From the NCBI GenBank assembly GCA_963590405.1, contig CAVAPE010000017.1, positions 1 to 34,164 of the forward strand: a DNA stretch of 34,164 nucleotides. The letters are read 5' to 3'. Position 1 is the stretch's first letter. The number at the start of each line of letters is the position of its first letter. Below are positions 1 through 7,751 of the stretch, piece by piece. The notes under the pieces are model-generated. The model was not told where the DNA came from. It ran no database searches and saw only the letters and a list, made by a program, of their open reading frames with translations. This DNA comes from Limisoma sp963590405 (lineage in GTDB: Bacteria > Bacteroidota > Bacteroidia > Bacteroidales > Muribaculaceae). Position numbers and translations under genes: made by a program.

Positions 1-1089
1 GAGCAGGGCATAACTGCCATTGCGGCGATGGAGCACTGCGTCGCATTCCAGACCGTTGCTGTCGCGGTAGTGGTAGAGCGAGCCGTCGAGCGCCTCTGCA
101 TAGACGCGCAGGTCGCGCACCACAAGGTCTTCGAAGAAAAGACCGAACGACTGCAGGTCGTTGACCAAATCCTTCGGACCGAGACCGAGGGCGGCGATGC
201 CGATGCTCGGGTCGGTGAAGTGTCGGGTGTCGCTTGTGCGTATTGCGGCCTTGCTTCGCAGGTTGGGATTCCATGCAGCGAGGTCTTCGATTACGTAGAG
301 CCTTTTCAGGGCTTTTATGTAGTCCATCATGGTGTTTTCGTCCAGACTGCCAGCGTCGTTTGCAAGCATGTCTTTTCTGATGGTTGATGCCGACACTTGT
401 TGCGATATGTTTCGCGCATAGGAGCGCAACAGGAGTTTTGCGCGTTCGGCGCTCCGCTTCACTTTGTCAACCCGCTGGATGTCGTAGTTTACCACGGAGT
501 CGTAATAGTCAAAGGCTTGGTCGAGAGCCACATCCTCGGGGATGATTGTCGCCCAGGGCCATCCGCCGCGGCACACGAGAAACGCAAGTGCATCCACGTC
601 AAGACTGTTGGTCTGGACGCCAAAGTTGTCTTTCCCGTCAAACAAATCCGCCAAACTTACCGAGCCATTGGATTCGCCCGACTCGTAAAGGCTCATCGGA
701 CGCATCTTCAAGTGGGCAAACCTGCCTGTGCCGCTATGAATTGTCTCGCTGGCCTCGGGCAGCACCGACGAGCCCGTCAGGATGAATTGCGACGGCTCGC
801 CCCGTCGGTCCACCTCGCTGCGTATGCAGTCCCATATCGGTGGGAGGGCTTGCCATTCGTCGATGAGGCGCGGCGTGCGCCCTTCGAGCAATGTCTTCGG
901 GCTCAACTCTATCATCTGGGCACTTTGCAACAGGACAGCCGAATCGCCCAAATCCAGCACGCTGTTTGCCAACTGTTTAGCCGTAGTCGTCTTGCCGCAC
1001 CATTTCGGGCCTTCTATGAGGACTGCACCTTTGCCCCGAACCTTGCGTTCCAGCAGTTTGTCGGCTATGCGATGTTTGTAGTTTGCCAT
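1..1089 (-). CDS. AAA-type ATPase with DUF4143-like C-terminal region (partial, 3' end outside window)
   Basis: The reading frame starts at ATG 1089 and is open to the window edge (363 codons seen). Residues 27-34 (GPKWCGKT) form a Walker A loop, LIDEWQ at 75-80 is a Walker B-like strand, and FILTGSS at 102-108 fits a sensor strand. The C-terminal part (from about residue 200) resembles the DUF4143 nuclease-like region common in Bacteroidales ATPases, and the last visible residues (GLECDAVLHRR) fit its acidic core strand. The biological role of this abundant family is not established; I infer a nucleotide-dependent DNA- or stress-related function only weakly. A good promoter lies 18 nt upstream, so the leader is very short. 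The stop codon is not in the window. Confidence 0.85.
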   Translation of the reverse strand, partial: MANYKHRIADKLLERKVRGKGAVLIEGPKWCGKTTTAKQLANSVLDLGDSAVLLQSAQMIELSPKTLLEGRTPRLIDEWQALPPIWDCIRSEVDRRGEPSQFILTGSSVLPEASETIHSGTGRFAHLKMRPMSLYESGESNGSVSLADLFDGKDNFGVQTNSLDVDALAFLVCRGGWPWATIIPEDVALDQAFDYYDSVVNYDIQRVDKVKRSAERAKLLLRSYARNISQQVSASTIRKDMLANDAGSLDENTMMDYIKALKRLYVIEDLAAWNPNLRSKAAIRTSDTRHFTDPSIGIAALGLGPKDLVNDLQSFGLFFEDLVVRDLRVYAEALDGSLYHYRDSNGLECDAVLHRRNGSYALL

Positions 1090-1106
1090 TGCTCTGATTT
1101 TTGTTG

Positions 1107-1137
1107 CAAAGATATAGGTTAATTATCTAATATCAAA
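1107..1137 (-). promoter_or_regulatory. Bacteroidetes-type promoter of the DUF4143 ATPase
   Basis: Read on the minus strand, TTTG (1134-1137) is followed by a 19-nt spacer and TATCTTTG (1107-1114), an exact TAnnTTTG match. Transcription should start near 1100, only about 11 nt before the ATG at 1089. Confidence 0.75.
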
Positions 1138-1152
1138 GGGTTTTTGCTGGTT

Positions 1153-1244
1153 ATTCAGTAATTTGAGGGTGATTTATTCAGTAACTTGAGGGCGATTTGT
1201 TCAGTGATTTGAGGGTGATTTATTCAGTGATTTGAGGATTTTGG
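1153..1244. repeat. Four-copy 23-bp tandem repeat
   Basis: Units beginning ATTCAG or GTTCAG start at 1153, 1176, 1199 and 1222, exactly 23 bp apart, each followed by a variant of TRAYTTGAGG. They differ at only a few positions. The array lies just upstream of the -33 element of the minus-strand ATPase and about 80 bp upstream of the plus-strand exopolysaccharide promoter. 23 is not a multiple of 3, so it is not a coding repeat. It could be a phased binding array or a replication-slippage product. Confidence 0.85.
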
Positions 1245-1295
1245 GACGGATGGAGGCGGCGGTTTGCAGTTCTTTTGCGTTTTTTGGGCGGATAA

Positions 1296-1327
1296 TTTCC
1301 GAGATATTGTAATTATTGGTATTTTTG
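1296..1327 (+). promoter_or_regulatory. Probable promoter of the first exopolysaccharide operon
   Basis: TATTTTTG at 1320-1327 matches TAnnTTTG. The best upstream partner at the expected distance (20 nt) is TTTC at 1296-1299, a weak -33 element. The start codon is at 1388, leaving a leader of about 55 nt. Confidence 0.45.
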
Positions 1328-1387
1328 CACAATATGTGTAACTATGCGGGGGAGTGAGCCCCTCAAACGACAGACAAAAACGCAAAA

Positions 1388-2197
1388 ATGACTATGTATA
1401 CCAAAATACGTGCACTTCTATTAGTAGGGATAATGCTTTTTGTTGTTTCATGCAAGACATCCGAAAAGGTGCTCTATCTGCAGGATGCCAATGTGGACAC
1501 GCCCGAAAACATTGAAAATGCACAGGTAATCCACATCGAGCCGAAGGATATGCTCTCGATTGTGGTGTCGAGCAGCGACCCAAAGGTGTCGAAAATCTTC
1601 AACCTCCCCGTTTCCGCCACGCAGGCAGGCTCCGACAGTGCATCCTACGGCAGTTACCTTATGGGTTACGTCGTGGACAACGAGGGCTACATTGACTTCC
1701 CGGTGCTTGGCAAAATCAAGGCCGCTGGTCTCAGCCGCTGGGAGTTGCAGACAGAGATTGCCAACCAACTCAACGACAAGCAGATGCTTAAAGATGGATT
1801 GGTAACAGTAGAATTTATGAACTTTAAGGTGTCGATCCTCGGCGAGGTCAACAAGCCGGGCACCTATACAATAAATAGCGACAAGGTGAACGTGCTCGAA
1901 GCCATCGCCATGGCGGGCGACCTCACCATCTTCGGCGAGCGCAACAAGGTGTTTGTGCTCCGCGAGGAAAACGGCGAGCGCAAGTCCTACCAACTCGACC
2001 TCCGTTCCGCCGACATCTTCTCATCGCCAGCCTACTATCTGAAGCAGAACGATGTGATCTACGTGCAGCCCAACAGTGTGCGTGCCGGTCAGTCCACCAT
2101 CAACCAGAACTCGATGAAGTCGGTGTCGCTCTGGATTTCCCTCAGTTCGCTGCTCACGTCAATCGGCGTGCTGCTCGTCAATATCCTTAAGAAATAA
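1388..2197 (+). CDS. Polysaccharide export outer-membrane lipoprotein (Wza/BexD-like)
   Basis: 269 residues. A lipoprotein signal precedes Cys22 (hydrophobic run ending VVSC), followed by the polysaccharide export domain (about 45-140) and one SLBB-like segment from about residue 150 (GEVNKPGTY, later AIAMAGDLTIFGERN). A C-terminal hydrophobic helix (about 245-265) matches the membrane-crossing helix of Wza-like proteins. By family, it forms the outer-membrane outlet for capsule or exopolysaccharide. It is 9 nt upstream of a co-polymerase/kinase gene, its usual partner. It is a clear paralog of the protein at 23369-24166, sharing the SPAYYLKQNDV and VRAGQS motifs near the C-terminus. The start follows a run of A-rich sequence; an alternative Met lies two codons downstream. 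Confidence 0.9.
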   Translation: MTMYTKIRALLLVGIMLFVVSCKTSEKVLYLQDANVDTPENIENAQVIHIEPKDMLSIVVSSSDPKVSKIFNLPVSATQAGSDSASYGSYLMGYVVDNEGYIDFPVLGKIKAAGLSRWELQTEIANQLNDKQMLKDGLVTVEFMNFKVSILGEVNKPGTYTINSDKVNVLEAIAMAGDLTIFGERNKVFVLREENGERKSYQLDLRSADIFSSPAYYLKQNDVIYVQPNSVRAGQSTINQNSMKSVSLWISLSSLLTSIGVLLVNILKK

Positions 2198-2206
2198 ATC
2201 CGCCCT

Positions 2207-4549
2207 ATGACCAAAGCAGGGGCAAGCCCAAACATACTGGTGCGCCGAAGCGTCCTTTCCTTGCGCACATACAAGCGCTGGATGAAGCGTTTCTATGGCT
2301 ATGCCTTGCTGTTTGTTGCCATAGGCATCGCGGCAACTGCCGCATGGAACTACTACTACACGCCGCTCAATCCGCGGCAGTTGTTGTTCCAGATGAAATA
2401 CATCGACGCCAACGTGTTCACCAACCAGCGTTTCGGCGACGACCCATACGCCATCAAGCCGTTTGCCACGGGTCTGCAACTCGACAACGGCATCCAGATG
2501 GTCAAGTCGCAGGTGTTTTGCGAGCGGATTGTGGAAAACCTCGGGCTCAACATTGCGCAGCACGAAGAGAGAGCCTTCGACAAGCACGTCGACCTCTACG
2601 GCGCTGAGCCGCTCGCCGTGGCTACCGACAGCATTGGTGACGCCACGCTCAAAGCCAACCTCGACATCTCTGCCGACGGCAAAACCATAAGTATGAGCAG
2701 CCTCACCCTCGACGGCGAGGACGCACCGTTCCCCACTAAGGCATACGCCATCGGCCGCACCAACCCAGTGAAAATCGGTCCACTCACGCTCCTCGCAACC
2801 GACTTCATCAACGACTACCGCGACAAGACCGTATCGGTGACCATCTCGCCCGTAAAGACGGTGGCAAAAGACATCAGCAAAGGGCTCAACGTGGAGCAGA
2901 TAGCGCAGTTCACCGACGTGCTTAAATGCTCCTACTCCGACAAGTCAGTCCGCCGTGCTGACGACATTCTCAACCAAATTCCTGTGGTCTACGACCAGAT
3001 TTGGCGCGGATGGAACGACAGCGACGCATCGAAGTTTGTCAATGCCGTAGACAGCCGCCTCGCCGTCTACACCGAGGAGTTGACGAAGAAGGAAAAAGAG
3101 ATAGAACGCCAACAGGAGAACTCCCAAACTGCCAGCACCGAACTTGCCTACATAGCCCTCGTGAAGCAGCGTGCTGTCGATGCCTACCAACTCAATCAGG
3201 TGGAGACGCAGATTGAAGCCACGAAAGCCGCCGCGCAGCAACTGCACGCCGACGCAAGTAGCGACAGTCCGATAGCCGCTGCCACAAGCATCATGGGCAA
3301 TGCCAACGTGGAGCGTGCCGTGGCTAACTACAACTCCCTCGTGGCGAAGCGTGCCCAACTGCGCAACGATGCGGGCACGGCAAACAAGGCTTACATCGAC
3401 GTGGACAAGCAAATCAAGGCGATGCTTCCCGAAATCGTGTCGTCGGTCGACAACCATCTGAAATCCCTTCAGATTGACCGCAAAGAAATAAACGCGCGCC
3501 TTGCCGATGCCGATGCGAAGATTGCCAAACTGGCGGTTGACCAGTCGGCGCTCGACAGCCAGATGCGCGACCACAAACAACTGCTCACCCAATATCTCTA
3601 CCTCAAGGGCAAACGCAGCAACGACCCTCTGGCAATCAACAACATCTCCGAAGCCGTGCGCGTCGTTGCCCCGGCAGCCGCCGCTGCTGCACGCGCGCCG
3701 ATGTCGCGGTGGGTGATCCTCGTCATTGCCGTACTGATGGGACTTGTGGTGATTCCGTTGCTCATCATCTTCCTCGTCAGCGTACTCGACACCCGCGTGC
3801 GTGACCGCTACGACGTGAACCACTCTGGCATCCCGTTTATCGGCGAGATACCGATGACGAAGAAGCAGACGCTCGTGTCGCGCATCAAGGCGAAGACCAG
3901 CGGCACGGCAAGCCACCGTCCGCCGGAACTCGTAGACGAGCGGCATTGCGATGCATTCCTGATGGTGCGCACTGAACTCAACATCCGTTTCCTCCGTCAC
4001 GAGGGTACTCCGATATGCATCATCACCTCATTTCAGCCAGGTAGCGGAAAGTCGTTTGTTGCCATCAACGTCGCCGCCGCCGAGGCAGTCAGCGGCAAGA
4101 AGGTGCTGATCATTGATATGGACATACGTTGCGGCACGCTCAGCAAGCGCGTAGGCTCGCCACGCAAGGGTGTAGCGCAATTCCTCAGCGGAACTCTCAA
4201 CAACGCAGCAGAGGCGATTGTACGCGACGCTGAGGCTGGCATAGACATTCTGCCTGCAGGCAATCTGCCTACCGACCCGGCAGAACTCCTCGAACACGAT
4301 GCCATCGACGAGATGCTCCGACAGGTGCGCGACTTTTACGACTACATCTTCGTGGACTGCGCACCAATCCAACTGGTGGCTGACACCCACATCATCTCGA
4401 CGCTCGCCACGCACACGGTATTTGTGGCGCGCGTGGGACTGCTCGACCGCCGCCAGATGCCGCTCATCAAGGAAATCCACGACAAAAACAACCTCCCCAA
4501 CACCATGCTCCTGCTCAACGGCGTCGAAACTATCGACTACGAGGAGTAA
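2207..4549 (+). CDS. Polysaccharide co-polymerase fused to BY-kinase-like ATPase, lacking a tyrosine cluster
   Basis: 780 residues. A transmembrane helix (about 29-48), a long periplasmic region with helical coiled-coil character (about 280-480) and a second helix (about 501-525) form the Wzz-like part. The cytoplasmic ATPase has Walker A PGSGKS (611-616), the Walker A' strand with D637 and D639 (LIIDMDIR) and Walker B ending at D717 (YIFVDC). The family controls chain length and export of exopolysaccharide and usually autophosphorylates a C-terminal tyrosine cluster. Here the C-terminus ends LNGVETIDYEE with only one Tyr, unlike the paralog at 20874-23324. Catalysis looks intact, but cluster-based phosphoregulation is probably absent. 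No glycosyltransferase or flippase gene follows. Confidence 0.88.
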   Translation: MTKAGASPNILVRRSVLSLRTYKRWMKRFYGYALLFVAIGIAATAAWNYYYTPLNPRQLLFQMKYIDANVFTNQRFGDDPYAIKPFATGLQLDNGIQMVKSQVFCERIVENLGLNIAQHEERAFDKHVDLYGAEPLAVATDSIGDATLKANLDISADGKTISMSSLTLDGEDAPFPTKAYAIGRTNPVKIGPLTLLATDFINDYRDKTVSVTISPVKTVAKDISKGLNVEQIAQFTDVLKCSYSDKSVRRADDILNQIPVVYDQIWRGWNDSDASKFVNAVDSRLAVYTEELTKKEKEIERQQENSQTASTELAYIALVKQRAVDAYQLNQVETQIEATKAAAQQLHADASSDSPIAAATSIMGNANVERAVANYNSLVAKRAQLRNDAGTANKAYIDVDKQIKAMLPEIVSSVDNHLKSLQIDRKEINARLADADAKIAKLAVDQSALDSQMRDHKQLLTQYLYLKGKRSNDPLAINNISEAVRVVAPAAAAAARAPMSRWVILVIAVLMGLVVIPLLIIFLVSVLDTRVRDRYDVNHSGIPFIGEIPMTKKQTLVSRIKAKTSGTASHRPPELVDERHCDAFLMVRTELNIRFLRHEGTPICIITSFQPGSGKSFVAINVAAAEAVSGKKVLIIDMDIRCGTLSKRVGSPRKGVAQFLSGTLNNAAEAIVRDAEAGIDILPAGNLPTDPAELLEHDAIDEMLRQVRDFYDYIFVDCAPIQLVADTHIISTLATHTVFVARVGLLDRRQMPLIKEIHDKNNLPNTMLLLNGVETIDYEE

Positions 4550-4595
4550 AAGAAGAGGGGGATAGGCTGAAAATGTACGCCACCCAAGTAAAAAA

Positions 4596-4628
4596 TTTGC
4601 AAAGCGGCGCTAAGTTTGCAAAGCGGCG
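4596..4628. repeat. Short direct repeat (14 bp, two copies)
   Basis: TTTGCAAAGCGGCG occurs at 4596-4609 and 4615-4628, 19 bp apart. A TAAGTTTGCA segment inside it recurs at about 24539 next to the other palindromic element. AGGCTGAAA at 4564-4572 looks like a decayed element terminus. This is probably repeat-derived debris. Confidence 0.6.
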
Positions 4629-4638
4629 GCGTATGGTT

Positions 4639-4832
4639 AGGCTGAAAGCCTTATTCTACCATAGCCCAGGGCAACGCCCTGGGTATAAGCACATTAATAA
4701 GGAACGCCCTGTAAGGGCAACACTAATCACCATCCTCGCTGTTGGGAGGGTTGCCCTTACAGGGCGCAAACATTCAATCGTCTGTTACCCAGGGCGTTGC
4801 CCTGGGCTATGGTAGAGTAAGGCTTTCAGCCT
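4639..4832. repeat. Nested palindromic repeat element, copy 1 (194 bp)
   Basis: The ends are AGGCTGAAAGCCTTA (4639-4653) and its exact reverse complement (4818-4832). Inside, a CCATAGCCCAGGGC..GCCCTGGGT arm and a GCCCTGTAAGGGC arm each recur inverted in the right half, giving order A-B-C-spacer-C'-B'-A'. Each arm is also a small hairpin by itself. Copy 2 lies at 24605-24796 with a different spacer. No gene is inside; frames across it only produce peptides seen in such repeats. It may be a MITE-like element or a REP-type structure. Confidence 0.85.
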
Positions 4833-5062
4833 ATTCTCCCCTCGCCGACATTCACCACCGCTTCGAATTCATCTCATTTATCCTCATCCCACCTCTTTCT
4901 ACTTCCACACCATCCGCCGCAACATCACCTCATCACGCACAAACTCTCACCACCTTGCTCATTCACTCACTTATTCTTTTCACTCCCTCCCATTCTTCTT
5001 CGCCCTCATTCTCTTTCTTTTACCTGTATTTTTATTGAAATCACAAAAAATCTGCGTGGAAA
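4833..5062. other. Intergenic G-poor, pyrimidine-rich stretch
   Basis: From about 4860 to 5037 the plus strand is made almost wholly of C, T and A, with only about nine G in roughly 175 bases. No gene, hairpin or promoter was seen before the tmRNA promoter at 5063. Confidence 0.6.
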
Positions 5063-5094
5063 TTTGGAAATTGGGGGAGGGGAGTGTAAATTTG
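5063..5094 (+). promoter_or_regulatory. Promoter of the tmRNA gene
   Basis: TTTG (5063-5066), a 20-nt spacer and TAAATTTG (5087-5094) match the Bacteroidetes housekeeping consensus. Transcription should start near 5101, so a short 5' leader must be removed to give the mature end at about 5127. Confidence 0.75.
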
Positions 5095-5126
5095 CAGTCC
5101 GCATATTGCCAGCGGCTGAAAAGATT

Positions 5127-5525
5127 GGGGATGACCGGTTTTGACAGCGTGTAGAGGTGGTATGTAAGCATGCAGAGCGATGATGGCTATGCTCTATAAT
5201 CTCAGACATCGACAATTTAACTGGCGAAAATAACTACGCTCTCGCTGCCTAACCGAAGTACAGTAAGTTAGCTTTATTTCTGCCACAGTGGTAGAAACGA
5301 GACATCACCCGATTGCCCTGCTCCGAGACGTTTCGACAAGGTGGTGCTAAAAAAATCAGAGCTGGGATGGCCTGTTCTCCGGTGGCCGTCCGAGATTTTA
5401 GGAGATAAGCCTTGGGTTGGTGGCCTTGAGCCTGCCCCGGGTCGAAAACCAAGTCGAGGATAAGCATGTAGAAAGCATATTGGTTCCGCGTTTGGACGAG
5501 AGTTCGAATCTCTCCATCTCCACCA
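5127..5525 (+). ncRNA. ssrA: Transfer-messenger RNA (tmRNA)
   Basis: This RNA rescues stalled ribosomes with SmpB and adds a degradation tag to the unfinished protein. The 5' end GGGGATG (5127-5133) pairs with CATCTCC (5515-5521) to form the tRNA-like acceptor stem; the T arm contains GTTCGAATC (about 5502-5510), and the sequence ends in discriminator A plus an encoded CCA (5523-5525). The tag frame is at 5223-5252. At 399 nt the length is normal. Its own promoter lies upstream and a terminator directly downstream. Confidence 0.95.
5223..5252 (+). other. tmRNA proteolysis tag reading frame (GENNYALAA-stop)
   Basis: Ten codons, GGC GAA AAT AAC TAC GCT CTC GCT GCC TAA, encode GENNYALAA and a stop. 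The YALAA end is the classical ClpXP-type degron, and the GENN beginning is, from memory, the form found in Bacteroidales such as Porphyromonas. Confidence 0.93.
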
Positions 5526-5528
5526 CAA

Positions 5529-5568
5529 CAAAAAAGCACCGACCCACGATTGGATCGGTGCTTTTTCA
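5529..5568. terminator. Bidirectional terminator between ssrA and the FISUMP operon
   Basis: AAAAAGCACCGA (5531-5542) pairs perfectly with TCGGTGCTTTTT (5555-5566). The A-run and T-run flank the stem, so it can act for the tmRNA (+) and for the operon ending at 5588 (-). Confidence 0.85.
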
Positions 5569-5587
5569 TATCTTGTGCAGTGTTTGC

Positions 5588-6664
5588 TTAGTAGTTGCAG
5601 ACTGGACGGAGATAGTAGCAGTGATAGCGGTAATATTTCGATATCTCAGGCATACTATGTCCGAACACACCTAACATACAAGCCAATGTGTTGGAGGAGT
5701 AAAGCGAACTTGTCCAGTACATGATGCTGTACTGCTTTACAGCCGGTATGAAAATCGAAGCGTCTTTGGTTTTGCTTTTGTATTCATAGCCATAGACGGT
5801 TTCGCCTGCTGCCGTGGTGCGTGTAGCCTCACTTACGGTGCAGTTGTCCAGCAGTTCCTCGAACTCGGCCTCAGTCGGGATGTGGAAATAGGTGCCAAAG
5901 GTTTGTGTTGCTGCATCGTCCTCGCTGGCAATCGTTGTAAGATTGTCAGAACTGTTGTATTTGGTGAAGTTGTCTTCTTTGCCCCATTTGTAGGTGTCCC
6001 ATTTGACGTCCTCTCCTGGCTCTGCTTTTGGCTCAGTCTCTGCCCAGGCGTAAGTGTCGCCAAGTTCGTACTCCTTTGTGGCACCAAGGTTGCATTCAGC
6101 CCACAGCGTACCTTTAGGCAACCCGAGGTCGATAAGTCTTTCCTTGTTGATAACAATGGCACCGCTTTTAGCCTCTACGTAACTGCTTGTTGCGTCGCTG
6201 TACCACACTTGGTCGCCGATGCGCGCATAGCCGCGCGTGTAAGTCGCTCCATCTTCGTCGTCTTCCGACGTTTTGAAAGTTGTGGAATATGTCTTGCCGA
6301 GTTCGTCGGCAGTTACAGTGGCAAGTACTGCTTTGTCGCAGTGCTCAAGCGTAGGCACCTCATAGAGGTTGGAATAGCAGATGCCGATTTCGATATCGCT
6401 CTCGGTCCACGTGTCGTCGATTCCCTTGGTCACGCATACCGATACCTTCTTGGTTAATTTGTCGGTAGCCGAAAATCCCACTGAACTCTTTACCGTAAAC
6501 CAGTTGCTTTCCGACTCGAAAGAGAGATGATCCACGTCGTTGACATCGTAGCCAACCAGCACATCGTCGTCGACAATCCACATCATCTGGGGATTGCTTG
6601 CCGAAGCAAACGGCGCAATCAATGCAAGGCCGCAGAGGGCCAAAAATATTTTAGTCTTTTTCAT
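5588..6664 (-). CDS. Secreted FISUMP-type paralog, type A, last gene of the operon
   Basis: 358 residues from the ATG at 6664. An upstream in-frame start at 6742 would overlap the neighbour and bury the signal peptide, so I reject it. The signal peptide is MKKTKIFLALCGLALIAPFASA, then an N-terminal segment VGYDVNDVDHLSFES, a beta/Fn3-like domain (about 60-170) and a FISUMP-like domain from about residue 185 with IDLGLPKGTLWAECNLGA, a YAWAETEPK motif, an acidic EDDAA turn, HIPTEAEFEELLD and IFIPAV. The domain is common in Bacteroidetes secreted proteins; its function is unknown. No T9SS tail or lipobox was seen. It most resembles the gene at 7752-8843. Confidence 0.85.
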   Translation of the reverse strand: MKKTKIFLALCGLALIAPFASASNPQMMWIVDDDVLVGYDVNDVDHLSFESESNWFTVKSSVGFSATDKLTKKVSVCVTKGIDDTWTESDIEIGICYSNLYEVPTLEHCDKAVLATVTADELGKTYSTTFKTSEDDEDGATYTRGYARIGDQVWYSDATSSYVEAKSGAIVINKERLIDLGLPKGTLWAECNLGATKEYELGDTYAWAETEPKAEPGEDVKWDTYKWGKEDNFTKYNSSDNLTTIASEDDAATQTFGTYFHIPTEAEFEELLDNCTVSEATRTTAAGETVYGYEYKSKTKDASIFIPAVKQYSIMYWTSSLYSSNTLACMLGVFGHSMPEISKYYRYHCYYLRPVCNY

Positions 6665-6686
6665 TGTCAAAATAGTGTTAGTATTC

Positions 6687-7745
6687 TTAATCACCTGATG
6701 AAGTAGAAACCGCGCGTACCTGCAAACCATAGTCGCGACCAATATAATTGGTTTGTTTGTTGCTATCGGTTAATTCCATAATGTAGGCGAAGCCCGACTT
6801 GTCGGCGTATCTCGTGTTGCACCAGTAGTAGCCGATCTCGCCGTCTTTTGTCGTTTTCGTGCCTATCTTGTCTCCGGCTGCCGGCAAGAAAATCGTGCGT
6901 TTGTTGTAGTTGCTCGTTCCCAAGAAACCAGTAACGGTTTCGCCCGATGCCGTGGTCTGCGTAGTCTTTGCCCAAGTGCAGTGCTCAATCAGTTCCTTGC
7001 ATTGTTCTTCCGTAGGCATAGAGCAGTTCTCGCCCCAGAGAGCCTTGGCTGCATCGTCGTTCTCGTCGAGAGTGTATAGACCGTCGCCGTCGTTGTATTT
7101 CTTGACGGTGTAGTTCGAGGTGGTGTATTCATTCTTGGCTGCTGTCTCGCCCCATGCAAGATAGTCGCCAACGAGGTCGGCGGCAGATGCGCCGATGTTG
7201 TAACGTGCCCACTTAGTTCCGCTCTGCAAGCCGAGGTCCACAAACTGGCGATTGTCGATTATCACATAGTCAGGCTTAGTGCCCTGAGTGGTTATGTTTT
7301 CTGTTTCGCCATAGAGCACATAGCCAAACAGTTTTACAAACGGGCGATAAAAGTACTGCGTTCCCGAGTCGAGGTTTTGAAGCGTAAACGTGTAGTCCTT
7401 AATCTCCGTGCCGAGTAGCACCGCAGCATCGTTGTCGACCTCTGGATTTGTATTTTCTGAACTGAAGCATACGCCCACTTCCGCTGTGGAGAATGTGGAT
7501 TTCAGTTGGTCTACGGTGAACTTCATGCTGACCTTGGCAGAGAACGAGGTCTCTGTCGATTCCGTTATCTGTGGGTCGCCAATGCTAATTGGAGGATTGG
7601 CGAATGTTATCTGACCAGGAGCGGTGTAGGTGTAGACCTTCAACTCACCGTCTGCTGTCTTCACATACAGGTTGCGGCTGTCGCCAGCAACAAGGGATTG
7701 TGCCATTGCCACGAGGCAGCACATCAATGCTATGATTTTTCGCAT
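6687..7745 (-). CDS. Secreted FISUMP-type paralog, type B, third gene of the operon
   Basis: 352 residues. A signal peptide (about 1-20, ending SLVAG) precedes a segment LYVKTADGELKVYTY and QITFANPP, an Fn3-like domain (about 55-155) and the FISUMP-like domain from about 165: FVDLGLQSGTKWARYNIGA, YLAWGETAAK, DENDDAAKALWG, CSMPTEEQCKELIEHCTW and IFLPAAGDKIG. The stop is 22 nt before the next start, so it is co-transcribed with its neighbours. The N-terminal segment matches that of the gene at 8870-9922 rather than its immediate neighbours. It is probably periplasmic or surface-exposed; no catalytic motif was recognised. Confidence 0.87.
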   Translation of the reverse strand: MRKIIALMCCLVAMAQSLVAGDSRNLYVKTADGELKVYTYTAPGQITFANPPISIGDPQITESTETSFSAKVSMKFTVDQLKSTFSTAEVGVCFSSENTNPEVDNDAAVLLGTEIKDYTFTLQNLDSGTQYFYRPFVKLFGYVLYGETENITTQGTKPDYVIIDNRQFVDLGLQSGTKWARYNIGASAADLVGDYLAWGETAAKNEYTTSNYTVKKYNDGDGLYTLDENDDAAKALWGENCSMPTEEQCKELIEHCTWAKTTQTTASGETVTGFLGTSNYNKRTIFLPAAGDKIGTKTTKDGEIGYYWCNTRYADKSGFAYIMELTDSNKQTNYIGRDYGLQVRAVSTSSGD

Positions 7746-7751
7746 ATCTCT

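Noticed and set aside
397..1122. Plus-strand open frame of 241 codons
   Set aside because: It lies opposite the DUF4143 ATPase, which has clear Walker motifs in the minus strand; the plus frame has no recognisable domain.
4573..5038. Two small plus-strand frames over the palindromic element
   Set aside because: Their sequences come from the repeat arms (for example PGQRPGY and YPGRCPGLW) and are typical spurious translations of such elements.
5249..5569. 106-codon minus-strand frame over the tmRNA
   Set aside because: It is antisense to ssrA, whose RNA structure explains the region.
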